A stretch of 54,169 bases of DNA, taken from Candidatus Bipolaricaulota bacterium (GTDB lineage Bacteria > Bipolaricaulota > Bipolaricaulia > Bipolaricaulales > Bipolaricaulaceae). Shown here one piece after another: positions 8,819 through 17,546 of the stretch (within the stretch, counting starts at the first letter, position 1; each line of letters opens with the position of its first letter). A program made the position numbers and the translations under genes. Under the pieces are notes generated by a model. It was given only the letters and a program-made list of their open reading frames with translations, did no database searches and was not told the origin of the DNA. The stretch is from assembly GCA_937921255.1 (NCBI GenBank), contig CAKZSO010000037.1:1-54169 (forward strand), in the 5' to 3' direction.

Positions 8819-8867
8819 CCAGGCCCAGAACGCAGAGTCCGAGGGCCCTCGCCCGTCGGCACTCCGT

Positions 8868-8896
8868 TTGAAACCGGGCCCCGCGGGGAGTACTCT
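8868..8896 (+). promoter_or_regulatory. Leaderless-type promoter of the small membrane protein and MscS genes
   Basis: TTGAAA (8868-8873), a 17-base spacer and TACTCT (8891-8896). Only 8 bases separate the -10 box from the ATG at 8905 and there is no ribosome site, so the transcript should start at or next to the start codon. It is divergent from the glp promoter. Confidence 0.65.
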
Positions 8897-8904
8897 CAAC
8901 GGCG

Positions 8905-9096
8905 ATGTGGAGAACCCGGATCGGAGCTCGCTGCGTCACGCTCGCCGTGGGCGCAGCGTTGCTGGGCGTGGTCATCGGGACCCTGATCGAGCAACCCTCC
9001 ACCCGGGCGACCGTCGTTGTCCTCAGCATCGGAATCGTGCTCGTCGTTCTCTCCTTCCTCGTTCAGCCGCCGAAGGGATCCGACAAGCCAGAGTAG
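8905..9096 (+). CDS. Small two-helix membrane protein upstream of MscS
   Basis: A 63-residue protein with two hydrophobic segments (about 10-27 and 35-52), separated by a short polar turn EQPSTRA. It ends in a charged tail, QPPKGSDKPE. I do not recognise a family. The start is supported by the promoter at 8868-8896 and its stop is 3 bases before the MscS start, so the two are one transcriptional unit. It may be an accessory of the channel, which is only inferred from position. Confidence 0.65.
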   Translation: MWRTRIGARCVTLAVGAALLGVVIGTLIEQPSTRATVVVLSIGIVLVVLSFLVQPPKGSDKPE

Positions 9097-9099
9097 ACG

Positions 9100-10173
9100 A
9101 TGACTTTTCTCCAACCGGTGCTCACCGATAACGAGTTGTGGGTGGGGGTTCTCGCGTTGGGGATCTTTGTCGGCACGTTCTCCCTCCTCAAGCTCGCGAA
9201 GTGGATCGTCCACCGCCAGCTGAGGGCCCTTCGCGAGCAGACGAAGAGCGACTTCGTCCGCCTTGTGCTCAACCTGGTGCGCGGGACCTCCACTCTGTTC
9301 CTGCTCATCGTCGCCCTGTTCGCGGCATCGCAGGCGCTCGTCCTGCCGTCGGCAGCGAAATCGGGGATCTCGGCCCTAACCCTGATCGCCTTCCTGTTCC
9401 AGGCCGCAGGGTGGGGAGGACGGGGCATCACATACTGGTCGAACCGCGCGATCAAGCAGAAGCTCGAGGAGGAAAAGGACGCCGCCACGGCTACCACCCT
9501 CAACGCGGTGGCGTTCCTGGGAAAGATCGCCCTGTGGACGCTGGCGCTCCTCCTCGCCCTCGACAACCTGGGCGTGGACATCACCGCCCTCGTCACCGGA
9601 CTCGGGATCGCCGGGATCGCGGTCGCCCTCGCCCTTCAGAACATTTTGAGCGACCTGTTCGCCTCGATCGCGATCGTGGTGGACAAACCCTTCCTGGTAG
9701 GAGATTTCGTTGTCGTCGGCGAGATGCGCGGAACGGTCCAACGCATCGGCCTCAAGACGACGAGGATCCGCAGCCTTACCGGCGAGCAGATCGTGGTGGC
9801 CAATTCGGAACTCCTCCGCCAGCGGATCCACAACTACAAGCAGATGCAGGAGCGCCGGGCGGCGTTCACCTTTGGGGTCGTCTACTCGACCCCCGTGGAG
9901 AAGTTGGAAGCCATCCCTGGCCTCGTCAAGGAAATCATCGCCCGCCAGCCACAGACGCGCTTCGACCGAGCCCACTTCAAGGAGTACGGGGACTTCGCGC
10001 TCGTGTTCGAGGTCGTGTACTGGATGCTCGTCCCTGACTACACCACGTACCTGGACACCCAACAGGCGATCAACCTCGCCCTGTTCCGCCAGTTCAACGC
10101 CGCGGGAATCCAGTTCGCCTATCCAACCCAGACCGTGTATCTCCACCCCTCACCGGGCCCACGGGACGCGTGA
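9100..10173 (+). CDS. MscS-family mechanosensitive channel
   Basis: A 357-residue membrane protein with about five transmembrane segments. The hallmark of the family is the pore-lining helix and following beta domain: GLGIAGIAVALALQNILSD, then DKPFLVGDFVVVGEMRGTV, then the IVVANSELL stretch. The number of N-terminal helices and the C-terminal cytoplasmic domain resemble YnaI/YbdG-type channels rather than the short E. coli MscS. It should open under membrane tension to release solutes during osmotic downshock. It follows a 63-residue membrane protein and converges on the minus-strand gene ending at 10194. Confidence 0.93.
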   Translation: MTFLQPVLTDNELWVGVLALGIFVGTFSLLKLAKWIVHRQLRALREQTKSDFVRLVLNLVRGTSTLFLLIVALFAASQALVLPSAAKSGISALTLIAFLFQAAGWGGRGITYWSNRAIKQKLEEEKDAATATTLNAVAFLGKIALWTLALLLALDNLGVDITALVTGLGIAGIAVALALQNILSDLFASIAIVVDKPFLVGDFVVVGEMRGTVQRIGLKTTRIRSLTGEQIVVANSELLRQRIHNYKQMQERRAAFTFGVVYSTPVEKLEAIPGLVKEIIARQPQTRFDRAHFKEYGDFALVFEVVYWMLVPDYTTYLDTQQAINLALFRQFNAAGIQFAYPTQTVYLHPSPGPRDA

Positions 10174-10193
10174 CCCGGCCCGCCGGCCTTCGG

Positions 10194-10469
10194 TCAGCCC
10201 CCGCGCAACCGAGCGACCACCGGGCCCACCGTGGCCAGGGCCTCCCGGAGGCGGCGGAACGCGCGGCGCCCCGCTCCAACGGCCCTCCAGGAGATCCCCA
10301 CCGCCGTCAGGGCGAGGATCCACTCGAAGAGAGCCCCCGTGGCCCCGAGGGCCAGGGCGCACAGGGCCACGAGAAGCCCGGCTCCAAGGACGAGAAGGGC
10401 CGTGAGGATCCCCAACCCCAGGGCCGGGATCAGGAGAAGGGCGGCGAGGACGGCCAGGGCGTAGGGCAT
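10194..10469 (-). CDS. Small hydrophobic protein co-translated with the nitroreductase
   Basis: This 91-residue protein starts with ATG at 10469 overlapping the nitroreductase stop (ATGA). Residues 1-65 are almost entirely hydrophobic, probably two or three membrane helices, and the tail GAGRRAFRRLREAL is basic and amphipathic. No family is recognised. Translation coupling suggests the membrane protein and the nitroreductase are made together. Confidence 0.65.
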   Translation of the reverse strand: MPYALAVLAALLLIPALGLGILTALLVLGAGLLVALCALALGATGALFEWILALTAVGISWRAVGAGRRAFRRLREALATVGPVVARLRGG

Positions 10470-10966
10470 CAGATCCTCCGGACGAGCTCCCCGAGGGGCC
10501 GCCGGTCCCGTGGCGCGGGGTTCTCCGCCGGGTAGCCGATCGGGATGAGCATCATGAGCTCCTCCCCCTCCTTCGCCCCAAGGAGCGCCTCGACCTCCCG
10601 GTCCCGCGCCCGGCCGATCCAGCACGCCCCGAGGCCCAAGGCGTGGGCGGCGAGGAGGACGTTTTGGGCGCAGGCCCCGATCCCTTGGGCGTCCTTGAGC
10701 TCGTCGTAGCCCGCCTTCCGGTCGAGGAGGATCGCCAGCGTGAGGGGGGCGTGGGCGATCATGTCCCGCTGGGGGACGAGCCGGGCGAGCTCGGCGCGGT
10801 TGGCGGCGGACTCGACGACGACGAACCGCCACGGCTGGGTGTTCTTCCCGGACGGGGCCCACCGGGCGGCCTCAAGGATCGCCTCGACCTTCTCCCGCTC
10901 CACCGGATCGGGCCGAAACACCCGCACGGATCGGCGCTCACGGATCGCAGCCAGCACCTCGTTCAT
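10469..10966 (-). CDS. Nitroreductase-family FMN protein
   Basis: The 165-residue protein has the nitroreductase fold signatures: ERRSVRVFRPDPV near the N-terminus, ARWAPSGKNTQPWRF (FMN phosphate contacts), ALGLGACWIGRA and IPIGYPAE near the C-terminus. Such enzymes reduce nitro compounds, quinones or flavins with NAD(P)H and FMN; a specific substrate cannot be assigned. The ATG at 10966 follows AAAGGGGG, and TATAAT is found at 10991-10986. The upstream gene ends inside its first codons (29-base overlap), so its promoter lies within that gene's coding tail. Confidence 0.9.
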   Translation of the reverse strand: MNEVLAAIRERRSVRVFRPDPVEREKVEAILEAARWAPSGKNTQPWRFVVVESAANRAELARLVPQRDMIAHAPLTLAILLDRKAGYDELKDAQGIGACAQNVLLAAHALGLGACWIGRARDREVEALLGAKEGEELMMLIPIGYPAENPAPRDRRPLGELVRRI

Positions 10967-11996
10967 CGTCCCCCTTTGAGAGACCATTATAGTAGCGACC
11001 GGGCTCCGCCTGGGGTCCGACCTCCCACTCCGCGGCAAGGGCGGTGAACTCGGCCTGGGTAAACACGCGCCCAGTGAACGGGAGTTCCCGGCCCACGAAC
11101 GTCGCCGCCCAGAGGAGCCGCTCGTAGGTGATACGGCAGGGTTGGGAGAGATCGAGCTGGTCAGCAGCAACGTCCCAATGGCAGACCACTGCCCGCGGCG
11201 GCAGGCGGTGGGAAACGGTCAGCCGCGTCTGCACTTCCATCTCAAGTTCCGGGAACCGCACCGCCACGGTGTACTCGCCCCCAGCCGCAGATGGGGGAAC
11301 CGCCACGTGCCAGCAGCGAACCGCCATCTCCCCTCGTCGCAGAGGGTCATACACGCCAAGCAGAGGGGACACCTCCCAATCGCTCGGGAGCTCCCATTCA
11401 CTGCCGAGGGTCGCCAGGTCACGCGGGGAGATGATACGTAGGCATAAAGTCAGGGTGGTCCCCGGAAGGACGATCGAGGACGAGGTAGCGGGACTCGCGA
11501 ATACAAGAGTCACCTCCACGCGCTTAGCCGGGAGGACCCTGACCCCATAGCAGCTTTGTTCGCCGTGGACGACCGCTCCCATCAGGTGCTCCCCCGGCGG
11601 GACGACAAAGAAGGCCCATCCCTGTTTCCCGACGAGCTTCTCCTGACCGAGAATGAGCAGAACCGTTCCCGGCGCGGCACGGACCTCGACGATCCCCATC
11701 CCCTCGCCGACCCGCAGGACCGCCTCGCAGGAGCGGTCGGTGCACACCAGCCACACCCCGGGCGGGGAGAACAGCGGGAACTTCCCTTCCCAGCGCAACC
11801 TCTCGCCCTCCCACACCTGGCGCCAGTCAAGCGGCACCGCAAACGGCCCCCAGGCCACGCTCGGAGGGCTTTCCCCCGGAACGGTCCAGAGCACGAGGGG
11901 CTCGGAGGGAAGAAGCACGGGGTGGGCGACCTCGAGGCCTACCCCAACTCCCCCGAGGCCGAACACCGCAGCAAGACCGAGCGCCACCTGCCTCAT
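10938..11996 (-). CDS. Exported protein of unknown function
   Basis: The ATG at 11996 overlaps the stop of the preceding gene (ATGA), giving 352 residues. A signal peptide of about 20 residues (VALGLAAVFGLGGVGVG) is followed by a beta-rich sequence with many aromatic and valine residues and a few cysteines (VCTDRSCEAVL). The C-terminal third may be a separate domain (HWDVAADQLDLSQPC onward). No family recognised. The two-gene unit with the protein at 11993-13282 suggests an envelope or extracellular complex. Its last nine codons overlap the nitroreductase start. Confidence 0.7.
   Translation of the reverse strand: MRQVALGLAAVFGLGGVGVGLEVAHPVLLPSEPLVLWTVPGESPPSVAWGPFAVPLDWRQVWEGERLRWEGKFPLFSPPGVWLVCTDRSCEAVLRVGEGMGIVEVRAAPGTVLLILGQEKLVGKQGWAFFVVPPGEHLMGAVVHGEQSCYGVRVLPAKRVEVTLVFASPATSSSIVLPGTTLTLCLRIISPRDLATLGSEWELPSDWEVSPLLGVYDPLRRGEMAVRCWHVAVPPSAAGGEYTVAVRFPELEMEVQTRLTVSHRLPPRAVVCHWDVAADQLDLSQPCRITYERLLWAATFVGRELPFTGRVFTQAEFTALAAEWEVGPQAEPGRYYNGLSKGDDERGAGCDP
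10986..10991 (-). promoter_or_regulatory. TATAAT -10 box for the nitroreductase gene
   Basis: A perfect TATAAT on the minus strand 19 bases before the ATG at 10966. No good -35 hexamer is visible. It lies inside the end of the preceding gene. Confidence 0.5.
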
Positions 11997-13282
11997 CGAA
12001 GCGGAAGGACGACGTACGTGCTTTCGCAGCCCCGTGGATCCACGTGTTGCGCCCACAGCACATCCCCCCCGCAGAAACCGAAATCCGAAGGCCGGAACGG
12101 AACGCTCAGGAACACGCCCCCTCCCACGTCCTCCAGGGGCAGCTCGCACGTCCGCGGATCGGGACCAAGCCTTCCGATCATGATTCCCTTGAGCTCACCG
12201 CGCACGTGTTCAGCCTTGACCCGCAGCACCCCTCGGTAGGGCCACAGTCCATCGACCGTTTCCCCTGTATCGAACGCGACAAACGATACCTTGACTGGGG
12301 GGACGAAGTCCACCGTCGCTTCGGCCCTTCCCCACTGAACCCCATCCCGAACGAGGACCACCACGCGCAGCGTCCGCGGGCCGTCCGGATAGAGGGGGAG
12401 CACCCGCCCCTGCGCGTGCTGGAGCGCTGCATCCACAAACCACTGGACCTCGTCCGGCTTCTCGGGTCGGACGACGCGCAGCTCGCCCTGGCACGGCAGG
12501 GGGAGGGTGACCTCGGTTGAGGAGAGTTGAACGGGGAGAAGTGCCACCGGAACCTCGACCGATAGGTTGTCCCGCTCCAGGCGCACCGGAGTCCCGTCCA
12601 CTGCTCCTATCTCCACGAGGACCTTCTTGTCCCCATCGACGACGCGAAGGTTGAGATTAGATCCGTCCGGCCTCACCTCGACCGCGAACTCGCCCACAAA
12701 CCGCCCGCTCGCGGGGGCGTCCTCGGTCAGGCAAAGCGTGGCGGCCTTCGTCCCCACCGTGAGGACGACGAGCACGACCTCCTGGGCGCACGTGGTGTCG
12801 AGCGAAGGATCGCGAAGCGTAACCCGGAACAGACCCGGAGCGACGGAAGCTGCCTTCTCCCAAACCATGGTCTCGCCCTTTCGTCGCTCCACGGTGAGGG
12901 TGCGCGCCCCGGAGGCACGAGGACCAACCCGCACCAGTGCGCACCTCCCGCCTCCCGCTTCGGTGGCGACGACGATCGTGTCCCCCAGCTCGACGGCAAC
13001 CGCCGGAGCCCCCGCGACGTCACACGGACGCTGCACGTGGACCCCTTCCGACTCGAGCCGATCGCCGACCCGCTTCAGGGGAACCTGGACCGCGACCCCT
13101 GTGCGCAGGACGAGGAGCGTTGCCATCCCGCTTTCCTCCGAGATCCCCGTCACCACAACGCGCAACGTCCCCGCCAACTCCACCACGTGAGGGGAAGACA
13201 CCGGCGCATCAAGCCGGACCTCCCCTCCCAGTGCCGAAACGACCAACAACAGCAGGGCCCCTGCCCAAATCCCTCGCCTCAT
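11993..13282 (-). CDS. Exported beta-domain protein of unknown function
   Basis: The ATG at 13282 is behind AAGGAGG, giving 429 residues with a clear signal peptide (RRGIWAGALLLLVVSALGG). The mature part is beta-rich. One stretch, DPSLDTTCAQEVVLVV followed by ATLCLTEDAPASGRFVGEF, has the spacing of beta-sandwich repeats found in bacterial secreted and archaeal S-layer-like proteins (D...D.V.V...LTE....G.F.G). Its stop overlaps the start of the next exported protein, so both are made together. Function unknown. Confidence 0.75.
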   Translation of the reverse strand: MRRGIWAGALLLLVVSALGGEVRLDAPVSSPHVVELAGTLRVVVTGISEESGMATLLVLRTGVAVQVPLKRVGDRLESEGVHVQRPCDVAGAPAVAVELGDTIVVATEAGGGRCALVRVGPRASGARTLTVERRKGETMVWEKAASVAPGLFRVTLRDPSLDTTCAQEVVLVVLTVGTKAATLCLTEDAPASGRFVGEFAVEVRPDGSNLNLRVVDGDKKVLVEIGAVDGTPVRLERDNLSVEVPVALLPVQLSSTEVTLPLPCQGELRVVRPEKPDEVQWFVDAALQHAQGRVLPLYPDGPRTLRVVVLVRDGVQWGRAEATVDFVPPVKVSFVAFDTGETVDGLWPYRGVLRVKAEHVRGELKGIMIGRLGPDPRTCELPLEDVGGGVFLSVPFRPSDFGFCGGDVLWAQHVDPRGCESTYVVLPLR

Positions 13283-13402
13283 CCTTGACCTCCTTGGCCT
13301 CTCCGAAGCTGCCAGGAGTGTACACGTAGTTACGCTCGTCTGAACGTGACAATCATCACACCGACCGGCGGCGGTACAATCGCCGCGTGCAAAGGAGGCC
13401 CC

Positions 13403-14776
13403 ATGGAAGAGAGGCTGCGTGAAGCCGTGGCTCAAAGCCACGCCGACTACACGGAAGCGCGTTGGGAAGAGGTAACGCGTTCCCGCGTTGCGTTTCAGCG
13501 CGACCAGTTGATGGCGCTCGAGTCGGGCGAAGAGGCTGGTGGCATCGTGCGCTGCCTCGTCCGCGGGGCGTGGGGGATCGCCGTGTTCACCGACCCGGCC
13601 GAGCTTCCGCGCAAGATCGCGGAGGCGACCCACCTGGCCCGCACCGCGTCCGGCCACGTCAAGGACCCGGTGGCCCTCGCGCCGGTGCAACCGGTCGAGG
13701 CGCGCTACGAGGGCGCGATGAAGCGCGACTTCCGCGGGGTGCCGCTCGACGAGAAGCGCCGCCTGGCCGAGGGATACAACAAGCTCATCCTGGGGTTCTC
13801 CCCCCAGATTGCGTCGTCCAGCGTCCGCTACACCGACGCCTGGCGGAAGGTGGTGTACGCCAACTCCGAGGGGACGTTCGTCGAGCAGGGAATTCCCGAC
13901 GTGACGGTGATGGTCGCCGCCGTGGCACGGAAGAACGGGGACATCCAGCAGGGGTTCGAGTCCGTGGGCTACGCCGCGGGGTTCGAGGTCGCCCAGGGGC
14001 GGGAAGAGGACGCCCTCACCGCCGCGCGGCGCGCGGTGGACCTCCTGTCGGCCAAGCCGGTCCAGGGGGGGACGTACACGGTGATCCTCGACCCCGACCT
14101 GGCGGGGGTGTTCATCCACGAGGCGTTCGGCCACATCTGCGAGGCCGACTTCCTCCTCAAGAACGAACCGATGCGCAAGGTGATGCAGCTTGGGACACGG
14201 TTCGGAGTCGAGTCACTGAACGTGGTGGACGACGGGTACCGGCCCGGCGAGCGGGGGAACGTCCCCTACGACGACGAGGGCGTCCCGTGGACCAAGGCGT
14301 ACCTGATCAAGAACGGCGCCCTCACCGGGCTCATGCACTCCCGGGCCACCGCCCACAAGATGAGGGCGGAGCCGACCGGCAACGCCCGGGCCGTATCCTG
14401 GGAGCATGAGCCGATCGTCCGGATGCGGAACACCTACATCGAGCCGGGGACAGCGACCCTGGACGAGATGCTCCACGGGATCGAGCGCGGCCTGTACGCC
14501 TGTTCCGCGTTCGGCGGGCAGACGATGTTCGAGCAGTTCACGTTCTCCGCCGCCTACGGCCACGAGATCGTGCGGGGGAAGATCGGGCCGATGGTCCGGG
14601 ACGTCGTCCTCACCGGAAACGTGTTCCACACCCTGCAGAACATCGAGATGATCGGGAAGGACTTCGTGCTCGAGGGAAGCGCGGGCGGGTGCGGCAAGGG
14701 CGGCCAGTGGCCGCTCCCCACCACGACCGGCGCGCCCCACGTGCGTGTGCGAAATGTGACTGTAGGAGGCCGATGA
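13403..14776 (+). CDS. tldD: TldD metalloprotease
   Basis: The ATG at 13403 follows AAAGGAGG, and TACAAT lies at 13375-13380. The 457-residue protein carries HEAFGH (about 239-244), the HEXXXH zinc site of TldD, followed by EADFLLKNEPMRK, and ends with the family's GKGGQ motif near the C-terminus. TldD pairs with TldE to form a protease that digests unfolded peptides, matures microcin-type peptides and affects gyrase-toxin sensitivity in other bacteria. The partner gene is directly downstream with a 4-base overlap, confirming the heterodimer arrangement. Confidence 0.95.
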   Translation: MEERLREAVAQSHADYTEARWEEVTRSRVAFQRDQLMALESGEEAGGIVRCLVRGAWGIAVFTDPAELPRKIAEATHLARTASGHVKDPVALAPVQPVEARYEGAMKRDFRGVPLDEKRRLAEGYNKLILGFSPQIASSSVRYTDAWRKVVYANSEGTFVEQGIPDVTVMVAAVARKNGDIQQGFESVGYAAGFEVAQGREEDALTAARRAVDLLSAKPVQGGTYTVILDPDLAGVFIHEAFGHICEADFLLKNEPMRKVMQLGTRFGVESLNVVDDGYRPGERGNVPYDDEGVPWTKAYLIKNGALTGLMHSRATAHKMRAEPTGNARAVSWEHEPIVRMRNTYIEPGTATLDEMLHGIERGLYACSAFGGQTMFEQFTFSAAYGHEIVRGKIGPMVRDVVLTGNVFHTLQNIEMIGKDFVLEGSAGGCGKGGQWPLPTTTGAPHVRVRNVTVGGR

Positions 14777-16101
14777 TGGACATCCTCAACCGGGCAGCAG
14801 CGAAGGCCGAGGCCGCGGAGCTGTACGAGGAGCTGCGGGAGGGGATCGCCGTCCACTTCAACGGCGGGGAGATCGAGACCGCGGGGTCGGAGTCCGTCCG
14901 CGGGCGGGCCCTGCGCGTGGTCGCGGGGGGCAAGCTCGGGTTCGCCTCCACCGCCGGCGGAAGCGACGAGGCGCTCCTCGCGTCCGCCCTCGGGGCCGCG
15001 TCCCATGGCGATCCAGCCCCATTCCGGTTCGCGGATGGCAACGGCGCCCCGTCCGCACCGGTGCCCGTCCTCGACCCCGAGGTCGAAGCAATCGGGGTGG
15101 AGGAGCTCATCGCGTGGGGAGAGGACGCCGTCCGCCGGGTCAACGACGAGTTCCCAGAGCTGATCGTCAACGCCTCCCTTGGCCGCGGCACGATCGAGGT
15201 CGCGGTCCGCACCTCCACCGGAGCCCAGCGACACGAAAGGCGCTCCTACCTCGCGGTGTCCGTGTCCGCGGAGCAAATCCGGAAAGGGGACATCTGGTCC
15301 GTGTACGCATCCCGGTCCGTCCGCCGCGCGAACGACCTCGACCGGGATGCCCTTCTCGACGACCTCCTCCGCCAACTGCGCTGGGGACGCGAGATTGCCC
15401 CTCCGCCCACGGGGGCGCCCCCGGTCCTGTTTCTGCCGGAGGGGGTTCCCGTCCTCCTCTTGCCGCTCACAATCGGGTTTTCGGGGATGTCGGTGTTCCT
15501 GGGGACCTCGCCCCTCAAGGGCCGCCTCGGGGAGCGAGCGTTCGACCGTCGCCTCTCGATCACCGACGACGGAGTTATCCCGTTTGGGCCGCGCTCGCGG
15601 TCGTTTGACGACGAGGGGGTCCCCGCTGGGCACCTCCCCCTCGTCGCCGAGGGCGTGGTCGAGAACTTCTACTACGACCTCCGGGCAGCGGCGCTGGCGA
15701 ACGTCGCCTCGACCGGGAACGGGGTGAAGGGCGGTCCGATGGGCGGGGGGGGGTTCCGCGTCCCCCCTGGCCCGGCCTCCCGCAACGTCGTCGTCGCCTC
15801 CGGCGCCGGGTCGCTCGATGACCTGGTCCGGGAGATGAAGGACGGGCTCATCGTTGCCGGAGTCCTCGGCCTCGGGCAGGGGACCGTCCAGTCCGGCGCG
15901 TTCTCGAACAACGTTGGGGTGGGGTTCGCGGTGCGCGAGGGAAAGGTGGTAGGGCGGGTCAAGAACACGATGATCGCCGGGAACGCCTACGAAGTCCTCA
16001 AGGACGGACTCCGGGAGATCGGCGGGAAGTCCCAGTGGGTCTTTGGCGGCCTGTCCGTCCCCCCCATCCTCGCCGAGAGGGTCTCCGTAGTCGCCCAGTA
16101 A
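14773..16101 (+). CDS. tldE: TldE (PmbA) partner of TldD
   Basis: This 442-residue protein belongs to the same fold as TldD but lacks the HEXXXH zinc site, as expected for TldE/PmbA. Recognisable parts are SLGRGTIEVAVRTSTG in the N-terminal half and the C-terminal TGNGVKGGPMGGGGF and VGVGFAVREGKVVGRVKNTMIAGN. It starts at one of two adjacent ATG codons (14773 or 14776) after GTAGGAGG; the first overlaps the tldD stop. It should assemble with TldD to form the peptide-binding chamber. Confidence 0.95.
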   Translation: MMDILNRAAAKAEAAELYEELREGIAVHFNGGEIETAGSESVRGRALRVVAGGKLGFASTAGGSDEALLASALGAASHGDPAPFRFADGNGAPSAPVPVLDPEVEAIGVEELIAWGEDAVRRVNDEFPELIVNASLGRGTIEVAVRTSTGAQRHERRSYLAVSVSAEQIRKGDIWSVYASRSVRRANDLDRDALLDDLLRQLRWGREIAPPPTGAPPVLFLPEGVPVLLLPLTIGFSGMSVFLGTSPLKGRLGERAFDRRLSITDDGVIPFGPRSRSFDDEGVPAGHLPLVAEGVVENFYYDLRAAALANVASTGNGVKGGPMGGGGFRVPPGPASRNVVVASGAGSLDDLVREMKDGLIVAGVLGLGQGTVQSGAFSNNVGVGFAVREGKVVGRVKNTMIAGNAYEVLKDGLREIGGKSQWVFGGLSVPPILAERVSVVAQ

Positions 16102-16112
16102 CCCTGTGGCCC

Positions 16113-16140
16113 TTGACTTGTAACAGTGTTTTGTTACACT
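16113..16140 (+). promoter_or_regulatory. Promoter with palindromic operator for the YhbD-bactofilin operon
   Basis: TTGACT (16113-16118), a 16-base spacer and TACACT (16135-16140). The spacer holds TGTAACA (16119-16125) and TGTTACA (16132-16138), perfect inverted arms 6 bases apart. A second overlapping pair, CAGTGT (16124-16129) and ACACTG (16136-16141), is also perfect. Placement between -35 and -10 is typical of MerR-class operators, and the first gene encodes a MerR-like protein, so autoregulation is likely. Confidence 0.7.
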
Positions 16141-16178
16141 GATCTTCGGTGACGCCCGTTCCGGGGGGGAGGCGAGAG

Positions 16179-16817
16179 ATGGACGAAGATCTGATCGCAA
16201 AGAAGGACGTGCTCGAGGCAACGGGGATCTCCTACGGCCAGCTCTACCGCTGGAAGCGGAAGGGCCTCATCCCCGAGGCGTGGTTCATCCGCAAGGCCAC
16301 GGTGACCGGCCAGGAGACGTTCTTCCCCCGGGACAAGATCCTGTCCCGCATCGAGCAGATCCGATCGCTCAAGGAGGAGCAGTCGCTCGACGAACTGGTC
16401 CAGATCCTCGCTCCTGAGGCCGCCCCCGAGACGGTGCGGCACGACGACCCCCCGGCGCTACCGTCGGTCGGGCCCGAGGGCCGCAAGCTCCTGTGGAAGG
16501 ACCGCGGGTACACGTTTGGCGAGCTTGTCGCGCTTGCGTGCGGGGCGAATGCGCTCCGGTCCGGGACGCGCCCGGCGGAGGCGAAGCTCCTCGTGGACCT
16601 CGTGCGCGCCGACGAGGCGGTCGTGCGCGCCCCCACCGGGATGACGGCCCTGCTCGGGGAGAAGTCGTTTGAACAGGAGGGGTTCTCGGTGCGGATCATG
16701 TTCGCCCTGCTCGGGCGGGAGCCCCTGAGGCTCGACCGCGAGTCGCGGGTCAAGCACCGGGTGGACCTCGAGAAGGTCACAGAGCAGGTGAAACTGGCGC
16801 TTCGGGAGGTGGCGTAG
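16179..16817 (+). CDS. YhbD-like MerR-type DNA-binding protein (DUF4004)
   Basis: The ATG at 16179 follows GGGGGGAGG. The 212-residue protein begins with a MerR-like winged helix: KKDVLEATGISYGQLYRWKRKGLIP, with a following FFPRDKILSRIEQI helix. It resembles B. subtilis YhbD, which is also encoded directly upstream of bactofilin-like proteins. The C-terminal part (about 95-212) is a family-specific domain of unknown role. It likely regulates the adjacent bactofilin gene through the palindrome in its own promoter. The next gene starts right after its stop. Confidence 0.82.
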   Translation: MDEDLIAKKDVLEATGISYGQLYRWKRKGLIPEAWFIRKATVTGQETFFPRDKILSRIEQIRSLKEEQSLDELVQILAPEAAPETVRHDDPPALPSVGPEGRKLLWKDRGYTFGELVALACGANALRSGTRPAEAKLLVDLVRADEAVVRAPTGMTALLGEKSFEQEGFSVRIMFALLGREPLRLDRESRVKHRVDLEKVTEQVKLALREVA

Positions 16818-17546
16818 ATGGAAGGCCAAAGCGTTTCCATCTCCGGATCGGGACGGGTTTCCGGCGGAGAGTACAGCCAAGTCCGCATCTCCGGCTCCGG
16901 ACGGGTGGAGGGGGATGTGGTGGCCCAGGAGATCCGCGTCTCCGGAGCCGGCCGGTTCCAGGGATCCGTGAAGGCCAAGGAGATCACCGTGTCCGGGGCC
17001 GGGAAGTTCTCAGACCGGGTGGAGGCCGACGTCCTCGTCACCTCGGGAAGCTGCGGGATCGAGGGTGACGCCGAAGTGAAGGAGCTGCGCTCGTCGGGGG
17101 CCCAACGGATCGGGGGGAACTTCCGCGGCCACTACGTCCGCGTGAGCGGCGTGCTCCACGTCGCGCAGAACCTGGAGGCCGACGTGTTCACCTCGTCGGG
17201 CAAGTTCGAGGTCGGGGGCCTGCTGAGCGCCGACCGGGTGGAGATCAAGCTCGTCGGCGACAGCCGGGCCCGGGAGATCGGCGGGGAGAACATCGACATC
17301 CGCGCGAGCTCTGGGTTCAGCTTCGGGTTCAGCCTGACCCGAGGGTTTCGGCTGGGGGTCGGGATCGGCACCCTGACCGTGGGCGAGATCGAGGGCGACC
17401 ACGTCCTCCTCGAGGCCACCACCGCCGACGTCGTACGCGGCAAATCCGTCCGCATTGGGCCGGGGTGCAAGATCGGCCGGGTCGAGTACACCGACTCCCT
17501 CGAGGTCCACCCCGAGGCCGAGGTCCGGGAGAGGGTCAAGCGATGA
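16818..17546 (+). CDS. Bactofilin-like polymer-forming protein (YhbE/YhbF type)
   Basis: The 242-residue protein is built of repeated short beta rungs, for example ISGSGRVSGGEYSQVRISG, ISGSGRVEGDVVAQ and VSGAGRFQGSVKAKEITVSG, giving a right-handed beta-helix as in bactofilins and their relatives. The N-terminal half has a regular 18-20 residue period; the C-terminal half (from about 140) is more divergent and contains a hydrophobic SGFSFGFSLTRGF turn. Bactofilins form nucleotide-free filaments that scaffold envelope enzymes. Genetic linkage with a YhbD-like regulator is conserved in Bacillus. It is followed by a coupled membrane protein. Confidence 0.85.
   Translation: MEGQSVSISGSGRVSGGEYSQVRISGSGRVEGDVVAQEIRVSGAGRFQGSVKAKEITVSGAGKFSDRVEADVLVTSGSCGIEGDAEVKELRSSGAQRIGGNFRGHYVRVSGVLHVAQNLEADVFTSSGKFEVGGLLSADRVEIKLVGDSRAREIGGENIDIRASSGFSFGFSLTRGFRLGVGIGTLTVGEIEGDHVLLEATTADVVRGKSVRIGPGCKIGRVEYTDSLEVHPEAEVRERVKR

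Noticed and set aside
13375-13380. TACAAT before tldD as a full promoter
   Set aside because: No -35 hexamer at 15-19 bases upstream, so it is only mentioned with the gene.
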